Positions 15,894-24,432 of a DNA stretch of 63,909 nt are shown here, in pieces. This stretch comes from an uncultured Lachnospiraceae bacterium (GTDB lineage: Bacteria; Bacillota; Clostridia; Lachnospirales; Lachnospiraceae). The notes under the pieces are model-generated. The model did no database searches and was not told the DNA's origin. It saw only the letters and a program-made list of their open reading frames with translations. The stretch's first letter is position 1. Every line of letters begins with the position of its first letter. The DNA lies in contig CAJULG010000006.1 of the NCBI GenBank assembly GCA_910587045.1, positions 81,638 to 145,546 of the forward strand, read 5' to 3'. The position numbers and the translations under genes were made by a program.

Positions 15894-18722
15894 TTACCTC
15901 CTTGTCAGGTACTTCTCCAGATATCTTCCGGTATAACTCTCCGGGCATTCTGCTATCTCCTCCGGAGTTCCCTGTGCAACTATGGTTCCTCCACGGATAC
16001 CTCCCTCCGGTCCGATGTCAATAATATAGTCTGCTGTCTTGATCACATCCAGATTGTGTTCAATGACTACCACCGTGTTACCGCCCTCTGCCAGTCTTTG
16101 TAATATATCAATCAGCTTATGCACATCTGCAAAGTGCAGTCCGGTGGTCGGTTCATCCAGAATATAAATGGTCTTACCGGTACTGCGCTTGCTTAATTCT
16201 GTTGCCAGCTTAATTCTCTGTGCTTCACCGCCGGACAGGGCAGTAGATGGCTGACCAAGTTTAATGTAACCAAGTCCTACATCCCGTAAGGTTTCAATCT
16301 TTCGCAAAATAGACGGAAGATTCTCAAAGAACACACATGCCTCATCCACAGTCATATCCAGCACGTCGGCAATACTCTTACCTTTATACTTCACTTCCAG
16401 GGTCTCACGGTTATACCGCTTTCCATGACAGACCTCACAAGGTACATACACATCCGGCAGGAAATGCATCTCTATCTTGATTATACCATCTCCCCGGCAG
16501 GCTTCGCAACGTCCGCCGGATACGTTAAAGCTAAACCTTCCTTTACTATATCCCTTTGCTTTCGCATCCTTGGAAGAAGCAAACAAATCCCGTATCATGT
16601 CAAATACTCCGGTATAGGTCGCCGGATTGGAACGGGAAGTCCGGCCGATCGGCGACTGATCAATATTGATCACCTTATCCAGCTGCTCCATCCCCCGGAT
16701 ATCCTTATGCTTTCCCGGCTTCTCCTTTGCCCGGTTCAGATCCCTGGCCAGATGACGATACAGTATCTCATTGACCAGTGAACTTTTTCCAGAACCGGAT
16801 ACACCTGTAACACAGGTCATCACGCCCAGTGGAAACTTTACATTAATGTTCTTCAGGTTATTCTCCTTCGCACCGACTACCTCCAGCCAGCCCGTCGGTG
16901 TCCTCCGGACTGCCGGAACCGGAATCCGTTTCCGGCCGCTTAAGTAATCGCCGGTTATGGATCTCTTACATTTCATAATATCCCTGGCCGTACCGGCAGC
17001 CACCACTTCACCGCCATACTCGCCGGCTCCCGGCCCGATATCAACGATAAAATCCGCTTCCAGCATGGTGTCCTCATCATGCTCTACTACGATCAGGGTA
17101 TTCCCCAGGTCCCGTAACCGTTTTAAAGTACCGATCAGCTTGTCATTATCCCGCTGATGCAGACCAATGCTCGGCTCATCCAGAATATAAGCAACTCCCA
17201 CCAGCCCGGAACCAATCTGAGTTGCCAGACGAATCCGCTGGGCCTCCCCGCCGGACAAGGTAGCAGTCGGACGATATAAAGCAAGATAATCCAGTCCTAC
17301 ATCCATTAAAAACTGTATTCTTGCCCGTATCTCCTTCAGGATCACACCGCCGATCAGCAGCTGTCGTTCTGATATGGTCAGCTGCTCTAAATACGCATGT
17401 AGATCCGCAATCGACATCTCCGTGATCTCCGCTATATTCCGGTCATCTACCGTTACTGCAAGAGATTCCGCCTTCAAGCGCTTTCCATGGCACTCCTCAC
17501 ACGGAGTGATGGACATATAGGATTCATATTCCTCCCGCATAGATTGAGAAGATTCCCGATATCGGCGGCGGATATTCTCCAGCAGCCCCTCAAAGGTAAT
17601 ATCGTAGACACCTTCGCCCCGTTGTCCCTTATAGTACACCTTTACCGTTCTGTCTGTACCATAGAGCAATACATCCTGTATTTCCTGCGGATAATCCTGA
17701 AATGGTGTATCCATGTCAAAATGAAACGATTCTGCCAGTGCATCCAGTATAGATCTGGAAAAGCTTCCTTCCTTAGCCGCTGACTGCCAGCCCATTACCT
17801 GAAAACACCCCTCATTAATGCTCAGACTGCGGTTCACCATCAGATCAAGATCAAATTCCATCTTATAGCCCAGACCGTGACAAACCGGACATGCACCAAA
17901 CGGATTGTTAAAGGAGAAGCTTCTTGGTTCGATCTCCTCAATGCTGACTCCACAATCCGGACAGGAAAAGCTTTCGCTAAAATTCATTGGTTCGCCCCCA
18001 ATGACATCCACTGTCATATTCCCTTCTGCCAGCTTCAGGGTGGTTTCAATGGAATCTGCCAGCCGCTGTTCAATTCCTTCCTTCACTACCAGCCGGTCTA
18101 CCACTACATCAATGGAATGCTTGATATTCTTATCTAACGTAATCTCTTCTGACAGATCATACAGGTTGCCATCTACGATCACCCGTACAAATCCACTCTT
18201 CTTCGCACTTGCCAGAAGCTTTTCATGCCTTCCTTTTCGTCCCTTTACCACCGGCGCTAATAGCTGGAATTTCGTACCTGCCTCCATTTCCATGATAGCA
18301 TCTACCATCTGGTCTACCGTCTGCTTTGCAATTTCTCTGCCACACTTCGGACAATGCGGAATACCGATCCTTGCATATAATAATCGAAAATAATCATAGA
18401 TTTCTGTTACCGTACCTACAGTAGAACGCGGATTCCGGTTCGTGGACTTCTGATCAATGGAAATCGCCGGAGATAATCCTTCAATCTGTTCCACATCCGG
18501 CTTCTCCGCCTGACCCAGGAATTGCCTGGCATAAGAGGACAAGGATTCCATATACCTTCGCTGTCCTTCTGCATAGATGGTATCAAATGCCAGGGAAGAC
18601 TTACCGGAACCGGATAACCCTGTCATGACCACCAGTTCATTCCTGGGGATATCAATATCAATATGCTTCAAATTATGTTCATTTGCTCCTCTTATTTTAA
18701 TAAACTCCTGTTTCACTGTCAT
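15894..18722 (-). CDS. uvrA: Excinuclease ABC subunit A
   Basis: The 942-residue protein is full length for UvrA. It has two ABC ATPase cores (GLSGSGKSSLAFDTIYAEGQ and GVSGSGKSSLVNEILY), two signatures (LSGGEAQRIRLATQIG and LSGGEAQRIKLATEL) and zinc fingers (CPKCGREI, CPDCG...CPVC, CEACRGDG...CEVCHG). It finds DNA lesions and loads UvrB in nucleotide excision repair. The start at 18722 is chosen from AGGAG eight bases upstream. It lies 93 bases downstream of uvrB and runs into the MoxR operon. Confidence 0.97.
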   Translation of the reverse strand: MTVKQEFIKIRGANEHNLKHIDIDIPRNELVVMTGLSGSGKSSLAFDTIYAEGQRRYMESLSSYARQFLGQAEKPDVEQIEGLSPAISIDQKSTNRNPRSTVGTVTEIYDYFRLLYARIGIPHCPKCGREIAKQTVDQMVDAIMEMEAGTKFQLLAPVVKGRKGRHEKLLASAKKSGFVRVIVDGNLYDLSEEITLDKNIKHSIDVVVDRLVVKEGIEQRLADSIETTLKLAEGNMTVDVIGGEPMNFSESFSCPDCGVSIEEIEPRSFSFNNPFGACPVCHGLGYKMEFDLDLMVNRSLSINEGCFQVMGWQSAAKEGSFSRSILDALAESFHFDMDTPFQDYPQEIQDVLLYGTDRTVKVYYKGQRGEGVYDITFEGLLENIRRRYRESSQSMREEYESYMSITPCEECHGKRLKAESLAVTVDDRNIAEITEMSIADLHAYLEQLTISERQLLIGGVILKEIRARIQFLMDVGLDYLALYRPTATLSGGEAQRIRLATQIGSGLVGVAYILDEPSIGLHQRDNDKLIGTLKRLRDLGNTLIVVEHDEDTMLEADFIVDIGPGAGEYGGEVVAAGTARDIMKCKRSITGDYLSGRKRIPVPAVRRTPTGWLEVVGAKENNLKNINVKFPLGVMTCVTGVSGSGKSSLVNEILYRHLARDLNRAKEKPGKHKDIRGMEQLDKVINIDQSPIGRTSRSNPATYTGVFDMIRDLFASSKDAKAKGYSKGRFSFNVSGGRCEACRGDGIIKIEMHFLPDVYVPCEVCHGKRYNRETLEVKYKGKSIADVLDMTVDEACVFFENLPSILRKIETLRDVGLGYIKLGQPSTALSGGEAQRIKLATELSKRSTGKTIYILDEPTTGLHFADVHKLIDILQRLAEGGNTVVVIEHNLDVIKTADYIIDIGPEGGIRGGTIVAQGTPEEIAECPESYTGRYLEKYLTRR

Positions 18723-18815
18723 ATCTGATTCTCCTGTTTCTTCGTTCATCCTATCTTTTCCAGTATTGCCATAAAAGTTCCGGCTGATATAAAACTCTTT
18801 TGGCTTCTCACTCCT

Positions 18816-20801
18816 TCAATCATCCATATCCCGTAATGCGATCTTCAGTTCCTTTAATTCATCCCGGAGTATGGCTGCCAGTTCGAAGTTCAGATCTGCC
18901 GCTGCCTGGTTCATTCGCTTTGTCTTCTGGGCGATCGCTTCCTCCAGTTCCTTTTTTGTCATGGATTCTGCATCCTTTGTTGCTTCCTCTAACTCGTCCA
19001 GATTATTCTCATTGCTGATGATATCCCGTATCTCTTTTACAATCGTCTGCGGAACAATACCATGCTCCCTGTTATATGCATCCTGAATCTCCCGACGTCG
19101 GTTGGTCTCGGAAATCGCCACCTGCATTGACTGGGTAATGGTATCCGCATACATGATAACATGACCTTCACTGTTTCGGGCAGCTCGTCCCACAGTCTGA
19201 ATCAAGGAAGTCTCTGATCGAAGGAATCCTTCTTTATCTGCATCCAGTATAGCCACCAGGGTTATTTCCGGTATGTCCAGACCTTCCCGCAACAGATTGA
19301 TCCCTACCAGAACATCAAAGATTCCCAGTCGCAGATCCCGCACAATCTCGATTCGCTCCAGAGTATCAATATCGGAATGAAGATACTTTACCTTGATCCC
19401 AACATCCCGCATATAATCCGTCAGATCCTCTGCCATCCGTTTCGTAAGCGTGGTAACCAGAATCTTGTGGCCCTGCTCTACCTCTTTATTAACCTCAGAA
19501 ATCAGATCATCAATCTGTCCCTCCACCGGGCGGACATCAATTAACGGATCCAGCAGACCGGTCGGGCGGATGATCTGTTCTACCCGAAGCAGCTCATGAT
19601 CAGCCTCATACACGGAAGGGGTGGCTGATACAAATAAGAGCTGATCGATCTTCGTCTCAAATTCATCAAAATTCAACGGTCGGTTATCCAACGCAGACGG
19701 AAGGCGAAAACCATAGTCAACCAGGGTTGACTTTCTGGAACGATCACCGGCATACATTCCCCTTATCTGCGGAACGGTAATGTGAGACTCATCAATGATC
19801 ATCAGAAAATCATCTTTAAAAAACTCTAATAACGTGTTGGGGGTAGCCCCAGGTTCCAGACCAGCCAGGGGTCTGGAATAATTCTCAATCCCGGAACAAA
19901 AACCGGTTTCCCGCAACATTTCCATATCAAAATTCGTCCGTTCTGCAATCCGCTGGGCCTCGATCAGTTTCTCCCGCTCCTTAAAATATTTTACCCGTTC
20001 CGTCAGTTCTGCTTCAATCTCTGCAATAGCATGATTCATCTTCTCTTTTGCTACCACATAGTGAGACGCCGGAAAGATACAGGTAAAATTCAGAGAACGA
20101 TGAATCTCTCCGGTCAGGGGATCAAACTCCGTAATCCGGTCAATCTCATCCCCAAAGAATTCAATCCGAATCGCATCCTCAAAGGTACTGACCGGAATAA
20201 TCTCCAGGACATCCCCTTTTACCCGAAAGGTACCGCGCTTAAAGTCCATATCATTCCGTACATATTGTATACTGATCAGTTCCCGTATGACATCATCCCG
20301 ATCCTTATTCATTCCGGGCCGAAGAGAAATCATCATCTCCCGGTAATCATCCGGATCGCCGATTCCATAAATGCAGGAAACGGAGGAAACTACAATCACA
20401 TCCCGTCGTTCGATCAGGGCGGCGGTCGCACTATGACGCAGCTTGTCTATTTCGTCATTGACGGAGGAATCCTTGGCAATATAGGTATCTGTCGAAGGAA
20501 CATATGCCTCCGGCTGATAATAGTCATAATAGGAGACAAAATACTCCACTGCATTATTGGGGAAGAATTCTTTAAATTCTCCATATAACTGAGCAGCCAA
20601 TGTCTTATTATGAGCTATAACAAGGGTTGGTTTATTTAGCTGCTGGATGACATTTGCCATCGTGAAGGTCTTACCGGAGCCAGTGACCCCTAGCAAAGTC
20701 TGGAATTGATTGCCTTCCCGGAACCCTTTGACCAAGGCTTCTATGGCCTGCGGCTGGTCGCCGGTGGGCTGGTATTGCGATACTAATTCAAAATGATCCA
20801 T
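18816..20801 (-). CDS. uvrB: Excinuclease ABC subunit B, chimeric 5' end
   Basis: The 661-residue protein is a complete UvrB: Walker A GVTGSGKTFT, beta-hairpin region YYDYYQPEAYVPSTDTYI, helicase motifs (DESH, VGINLLREGLDIPE, QTVGRAARN) and a C-terminal UvrC-binding domain. The start at 20801 follows AAAGGAGG. The first 90 codons (20801 to about 20530) differ clearly in nucleotides from a second, truncated copy at 23833-24105 that retains the ancestral upstream region. The N-terminal part and its expression signals therefore appear to have come with the island at 20530-23856. The encoded protein has no defect that I can see. Confidence 0.96.
   Translation of the reverse strand: MDHFELVSQYQPTGDQPQAIEALVKGFREGNQFQTLLGVTGSGKTFTMANVIQQLNKPTLVIAHNKTLAAQLYGEFKEFFPNNAVEYFVSYYDYYQPEAYVPSTDTYIAKDSSVNDEIDKLRHSATAALIERRDVIVVSSVSCIYGIGDPDDYREMMISLRPGMNKDRDDVIRELISIQYVRNDMDFKRGTFRVKGDVLEIIPVSTFEDAIRIEFFGDEIDRITEFDPLTGEIHRSLNFTCIFPASHYVVAKEKMNHAIAEIEAELTERVKYFKEREKLIEAQRIAERTNFDMEMLRETGFCSGIENYSRPLAGLEPGATPNTLLEFFKDDFLMIIDESHITVPQIRGMYAGDRSRKSTLVDYGFRLPSALDNRPLNFDEFETKIDQLLFVSATPSVYEADHELLRVEQIIRPTGLLDPLIDVRPVEGQIDDLISEVNKEVEQGHKILVTTLTKRMAEDLTDYMRDVGIKVKYLHSDIDTLERIEIVRDLRLGIFDVLVGINLLREGLDIPEITLVAILDADKEGFLRSETSLIQTVGRAARNSEGHVIMYADTITQSMQVAISETNRRREIQDAYNREHGIVPQTIVKEIRDIISNENNLDELEEATKDAESMTKKELEEAIAQKTKRMNQAAADLNFELAAILRDELKELKIALRDMDD
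20530..20552. repeat. Island junction repeat, copy in intact uvrB
   Basis: The 23 bases (core ACAAAATACTCCACTGC) match 23834-23856 except for one position. They lie in the codons for EYFVSYYDYY of UvrB, one of the most conserved stretches of the protein, which would make a dependable integration target. Confidence 0.7.
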
Positions 20802-20814
20802 GAAAGTTCCTCCT

Positions 20815-21492
20815 TTATGAATCGACACTTCTATTTAAAAACCTCTGCTGATTAAATGACAATTTCTCATTAAATATAAATTCCCAATATTCAAATAACC
20901 AATAATACTTTTCCCTTACTCTCAAAGTGTATCTAGGCAAACTCAAATTATAGCTCTGTAGAATTTCTCTAAGTTTTTCTTTATCTTTACTTGCAAAATA
21001 GTTTATAAAATAATACCCATCTTTCTCTTTTATCACACCTGGAATATACTCACACTTTGGCGCATAAAGATCTTTTAAATTAGGCGATATAATAATTCTT
21101 GGATATTTTGCTTCCATGCACTCTAATTGATATGCTTCTATTAGAGCTTGGCTAAACATAAAACCATTTTCTATATAGTGTTTTCCGTATGCCATTGCCC
21201 CTCTACATATTATAGAATTGCATAATAACTTATATTGATATTCAGAAAGAATTTGTATCATTTTTTCATAATTTTCTTCCGCTAATGGCAGAGAAAAAAT
21301 GACTGAATCTGAAAATTGTGTAATACTACAACCGGTAATTTCTTTTGTTTCAAAATTAATGTTTTTTAATATTTCAAAAAATTTCAAAGAGCCATTTTTA
21401 TTTTCACAGTCACTTCTTACCATATCTGAAAAGCCTAAAATATCTACAAATGCAACTACTGCATAGTCCAAATCACAACTCGAATTTATCAT
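20815..21492 (-). CDS. Class III nucleotide cyclase-like protein
   Basis: The 225-residue protein carries the spaced motifs of class III cyclase domains: AFVDILGFSDMV with a candidate metal-binding D17, TQFSDSVIFSL with candidate D62, and CRGAMAYGKHY (R97 to G103). It also has FSQALIEAYQLE...YPRIIISP, seen in a family of stand-alone proteins from accessory regions. There is no membrane segment or sensor domain. It starts by a TAATG overlap with the ParA-like stop codon, so the two are translationally coupled. Stand-alone cyclases make signals in Pycsar defence, but no Pycsar effector is present. Activity and product are not predictable from sequence alone. Confidence 0.6.
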   Translation of the reverse strand: MINSSCDLDYAVVAFVDILGFSDMVRSDCENKNGSLKFFEILKNINFETKEITGCSITQFSDSVIFSLPLAEENYEKMIQILSEYQYKLLCNSIICRGAMAYGKHYIENGFMFSQALIEAYQLECMEAKYPRIIISPNLKDLYAPKCEYIPGVIKEKDGYYFINYFASKDKEKLREILQSYNLSLPRYTLRVREKYYWLFEYWEFIFNEKLSFNQQRFLNRSVDS

Positions 21493-22544
21493 TATTTCAT
21501 TCTCTCCAACCTTTGAAATATTTTTTCAAATTCCTTCTCATATAGTGCCATTCTCTCTTTTGCATCATTCCATGTCGCACCAGTCCACTTATTCCCATTG
21601 TTAATTAATGCTGTATCTTCTTGTTCTACTTCAAAAACTGCTTTTCCACATTCCTGAGCACATACAGCCAAACTACCAAAATCGGGAATTTTAGTTACAA
21701 TAACATTATCCTCGGAAATATCTGAAACAATGCTACTATCAAGTTCCAACAAACTTGGAACCAATTCTTTTATTAATGTATTTTGTATTCTATTCATCCA
21801 AAGTTCAAACCCTGCTTTAGGTCTTCCTTTATATTTTTTAAAATGTTGTGGTATTGCCCCTAAAAATTTAGGTTTTCCCTCCCTTATAGGCAATTTTAAT
21901 TTTATAAAATCATTGTATACCTGATCATGTTCTTCTATCCATCTATGTAGTATTTCAGTCAATGTATGTATTGCCTGAACATTAAAACGATCTGCACTCA
22001 TCGGAATCATAAAAACATCACATGCCAAAAAGCAACTGCGTGTTAATGCACCCGAACTGGGACCCACATCTATCAATATATAATCGTATTTTTGTTCGGA
22101 ACCATAACGTTGTAGCATATCACCGAGAGCAACATAATTTCTCTTTTCGTGTATTTTATTCGAAAATCTTTGCGAATGTGCTTCTGCCATTGCGTCTTCC
22201 AGTCTATTCAATGATACATCTCCACGAATCAACCATAAATTTTCATCAATCTTAACATTTTGTATCCTATCTATCTGAACAGATGGAACATCTCCATTAA
22301 AACGTGGTTCTAATATCTCAAGTAAACTTGTTCCAGGCAAATCCTTTATATTCCCTGTTTTTTCTGCCTCCTCATCCAGTTTCTCTATTACATCACACAA
22401 CAACATTTCTGTCATATTACATTGCGGATCTGCATCAACAACTAAAACTCTTTTTCCTTTATTCTTTAAATACCTTGCTAAGTTATACGTTGTTGTTGTT
22501 TTTGACACTCCACCTTTATGATTATATAATGTAACAATTCTCAT
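21492..22544 (-). CDS. ParA/Soj-family ATPase
   Basis: The 350-residue protein has a deviant Walker A (YNHKGGVSKTTTTYNLA, about 7-23), VLVVDADPQCNMTEMLL and a Walker B region DYILIDVGPSSGALTRSC. These place it among ParA-like ATPases of plasmids and islands. No ParB or centromere-like repeat is visible, so classic partitioning is unsupported. It shares a transcript with the cyclase-like gene (1-base overlap). AGGAGA precedes the ATG. It may power or regulate the cyclase-like partner, by inference only. The segment is notably AT-rich compared with uvrA/uvrB. Confidence 0.85.
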   Translation of the reverse strand: MRIVTLYNHKGGVSKTTTTYNLARYLKNKGKRVLVVDADPQCNMTEMLLCDVIEKLDEEAEKTGNIKDLPGTSLLEILEPRFNGDVPSVQIDRIQNVKIDENLWLIRGDVSLNRLEDAMAEAHSQRFSNKIHEKRNYVALGDMLQRYGSEQKYDYILIDVGPSSGALTRSCFLACDVFMIPMSADRFNVQAIHTLTEILHRWIEEHDQVYNDFIKLKLPIREGKPKFLGAIPQHFKKYKGRPKAGFELWMNRIQNTLIKELVPSLLELDSSIVSDISEDNVIVTKIPDFGSLAVCAQECGKAVFEVEQEDTALINNGNKWTGATWNDAKERMALYEKEFEKIFQRLERMK

Positions 22545-22606
22545 ACGTCTTCTCCTTCCAATTTCTCAATTCATTCTTTTGTTTCTCTATAATATAAAAT
22601 AAATTT

Positions 22607-23611
22607 TTACTGCTCACCTTTAAGATACTTCTCCACTTCCCGATCAAACTCCGAAATATACTCTTTATCCTGTTTTACTCGAAATGCCTCATATTCCGTT
22701 TCCGCTTTTTTCATAGCGGCTTCATGTGATATTTTCCCTCTTCCATCCAACACTTCCCGTCGATTATTTACCAGAAACTGATTTGTCTGCTCCACCCAAT
22801 CCTGCATACTCATTAAAATCTCATCTTCTGCCATTAGTTCAGCATAATCAATGAACATGTTTACCAGTCTATTTAAACGGGACAATTCCTTTTCATTTAA
22901 ATAATTTTTAGCAATACCTATATCCTGCTTTAGCACTTTTCCATCTGGCGCATCCTTCCATGTTGTCAACCCCATAGCTGGCCTTTCTGAATCCGCACGC
23001 TCATATATTAATTCAGCCGCTGTCTTTCCAGTAACTGCAAAATGAAGCTTATTCTGAACAAAAGCATAAAAATTCTTTGTAATTTCACTGTTCTTATCAT
23101 AATCATAGCTACATTGCTCAAATATATCCGTAATTTTCTGATAGGCTCTTCGCTCACTTGCCCTAATTTCCCGGATGCGTTCTAATAATTCATCAAAATA
23201 ATCTTTTCCAAAGGGTTTTCCATTTTTTAACATATCATCATTTAACACAAACCCCTTAATAATATACTCTTTTAATGTTTTCGTTGCCCACTGCCGAAAC
23301 CTGGTGGCCTGTTTTGAATTTACACGATACCCTACAGCAATAATCGCATCCAAATTAAAGCATTTTACTTTTCGGCTAACATTTCTTCCGCCTTCATTTT
23401 GAACTACCGAGAAAAACTCGGCAGTTGCCTCTGCATTCAATTCTTCTTCTTTATAAATATTTTTCAAATGCAATGAAATATTATCTGCTGTACAATCAAA
23501 TAATTCTGCCATTGCTCTTTGCGTCATCCAAAATGTCTCTTCTTTAAAAATGACATTCACATAAACATTTGTATCCTCTAACTGATATAATATAATCTCA
23601 TGCTCCTGCAT
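22607..23611 (-). CDS. RhuM family protein
   Basis: With the ATG at 23611 (GAGAGGTG upstream) the protein has 334 residues and begins MQEHEIILYQLEDTNVYVNV. The motifs TFWMTQRAMAELFDCTADNISLHLKNIYKEEEL and KCFNLDAIIAVGYRVNSKQATRFRQWATKTLKEYIIKGF are the standard core of the RhuM (virulence RhuM) family, a common cargo of islands with unknown biochemistry. A C-terminal helical region follows. It is separate from the downstream ParA-like operon by 62 bases. Upstream in-frame ATGs reach 23794 but would add 61 unrelated residues. Confidence 0.85.
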   Translation of the reverse strand: MQEHEIILYQLEDTNVYVNVIFKEETFWMTQRAMAELFDCTADNISLHLKNIYKEEELNAEATAEFFSVVQNEGGRNVSRKVKCFNLDAIIAVGYRVNSKQATRFRQWATKTLKEYIIKGFVLNDDMLKNGKPFGKDYFDELLERIREIRASERRAYQKITDIFEQCSYDYDKNSEITKNFYAFVQNKLHFAVTGKTAAELIYERADSERPAMGLTTWKDAPDGKVLKQDIGIAKNYLNEKELSRLNRLVNMFIDYAELMAEDEILMSMQDWVEQTNQFLVNNRREVLDGRGKISHEAAMKKAETEYEAFRVKQDKEYISEFDREVEKYLKGEQ

Positions 23612-23832
23612 AGATACCCACCTCTCCAAATCATATAGCATAATACCTTTGCCATATAAAATAATAGCCCTCATCCATATGGTATTATATAGTCCATTAC
23701 ACGAATCTAGGTCACAAACTTCACCCGTCCGCCTAGTGTTATTTCGGCCATAATCTCCCATCTTGTCCACAAAATACGGTACAATCAACACCAAATAGAA
23801 CTAAATAATGCGGTTATCACCCCGTCCCCAAA

Positions 23833-24105
23833 TTAGGACACAAAATACTCCACTGCGTTTTCCGGAAAAAATTCTTTAAACTCACTGTATAACTGAGCCG
23901 CAAGCGTTTTGTTATGCGCAATTACCAGAGTCGGCTTCTGCAGCTGCTGAATAACATTTGCCATGGTAAAGGTCTTGCCGGAACCGGTGACACCCAGCAG
24001 CGTCTGGAACTGGTTCCCCTCCTGAAAGCCTTTCACCAGTGCTTCAATAGCCTGAGGCTGATCGCCGGTAGGCTGATACGGGGCATGAAGTTTAAATTGT
24101 TCCAT
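23833..24105 (-). pseudogene. uvrB: Truncated ancestral uvrB 5' fragment
   Basis: The 90 codons encode MEQFKLHAPYQPTGDQPQ... through EYFVS, about 90 percent identical by eye to the first 90 residues of intact UvrB, but with many synonymous differences. It ends at a TAA immediately after the junction block shared with intact uvrB. It keeps the upstream intergenic region shared with the divergent gene at 24433, so it is the original uvrB start, cut off by the island. It includes Walker A but cannot form a functional UvrB. Confidence 0.88.
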
Positions 24106-24218
24106 AGAAGCTTCCTCCTGTATTCTTTATACATACATTATGACAAAGTATACCACGATTTTTCAAAAAAGTACAGAGAAAAAGTGAACATTTGTTCTGT
24201 TTTCTGTGTGAAATAATA

Positions 24219-24247
24219 TTGCCATAAAACATATGGAATGCTATTAT
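24219..24247 (+). promoter_or_regulatory. Predicted promoter of the gene at 24433
   Basis: TTGCCA (24219-24224) and TATTAT (24242-24247) are spaced by 17 bases. The resulting leader is about 180 bases and can pair locally (CGGAT...ATCCG, about 24316-24371). I recognise no known riboswitch in it. The rest of 24106-24432 is AT-rich and must also contain the old uvrB promoter. Confidence 0.5.
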
Positions 24248-24432
24248 AATGCTATAAAGTTACAGTTAAAATTCAAACAAATATAAATTAACTTATAAAT
24301 ATATTTCTATAGTTCGGATCAGAGTTTTTAGTAAGAAGGCCCGACCACTATACTATCCTGAAAATCCGACTTCAAAATACAAACATTCAAAGCAACATAC
24401 AAACCGATACAGGATAAAGGAGTATCTTAATT

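Larger units (their letters stand above)
20530..23856. mobile_element. Island inserted in uvrB, carrying a replacement uvrB 5' end
   Basis: A 23-base block with one mismatch occurs at 20530-20552 (inside intact uvrB) and 23834-23856 (end of the uvrB fragment). Right of each block the sequence is uvrB 5' coding sequence, diverged between copies. Left of each it differs completely. The segment between holds the replacement uvrB start, a cyclase-like gene, a ParA-like gene and a RhuM gene. This is the pattern of an element that enters a conserved gene and restores its reading frame. No integrase or transposase gene is inside, so the mobilising enzyme is unknown. Confidence 0.75.

Noticed and set aside
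20815..22544. A full Pycsar or CBASS defence system
   Set aside because: The cyclase-like protein lacks a recognisable effector partner. The neighbour is a ParA ATPase, so only a candidate pair is claimed.
23795..23833. Terminal inverted repeats of a transposon at the island edge
   Set aside because: GGGGACGGGG near the edge looks like element-end sequence, but no matching partner is present at 20530.
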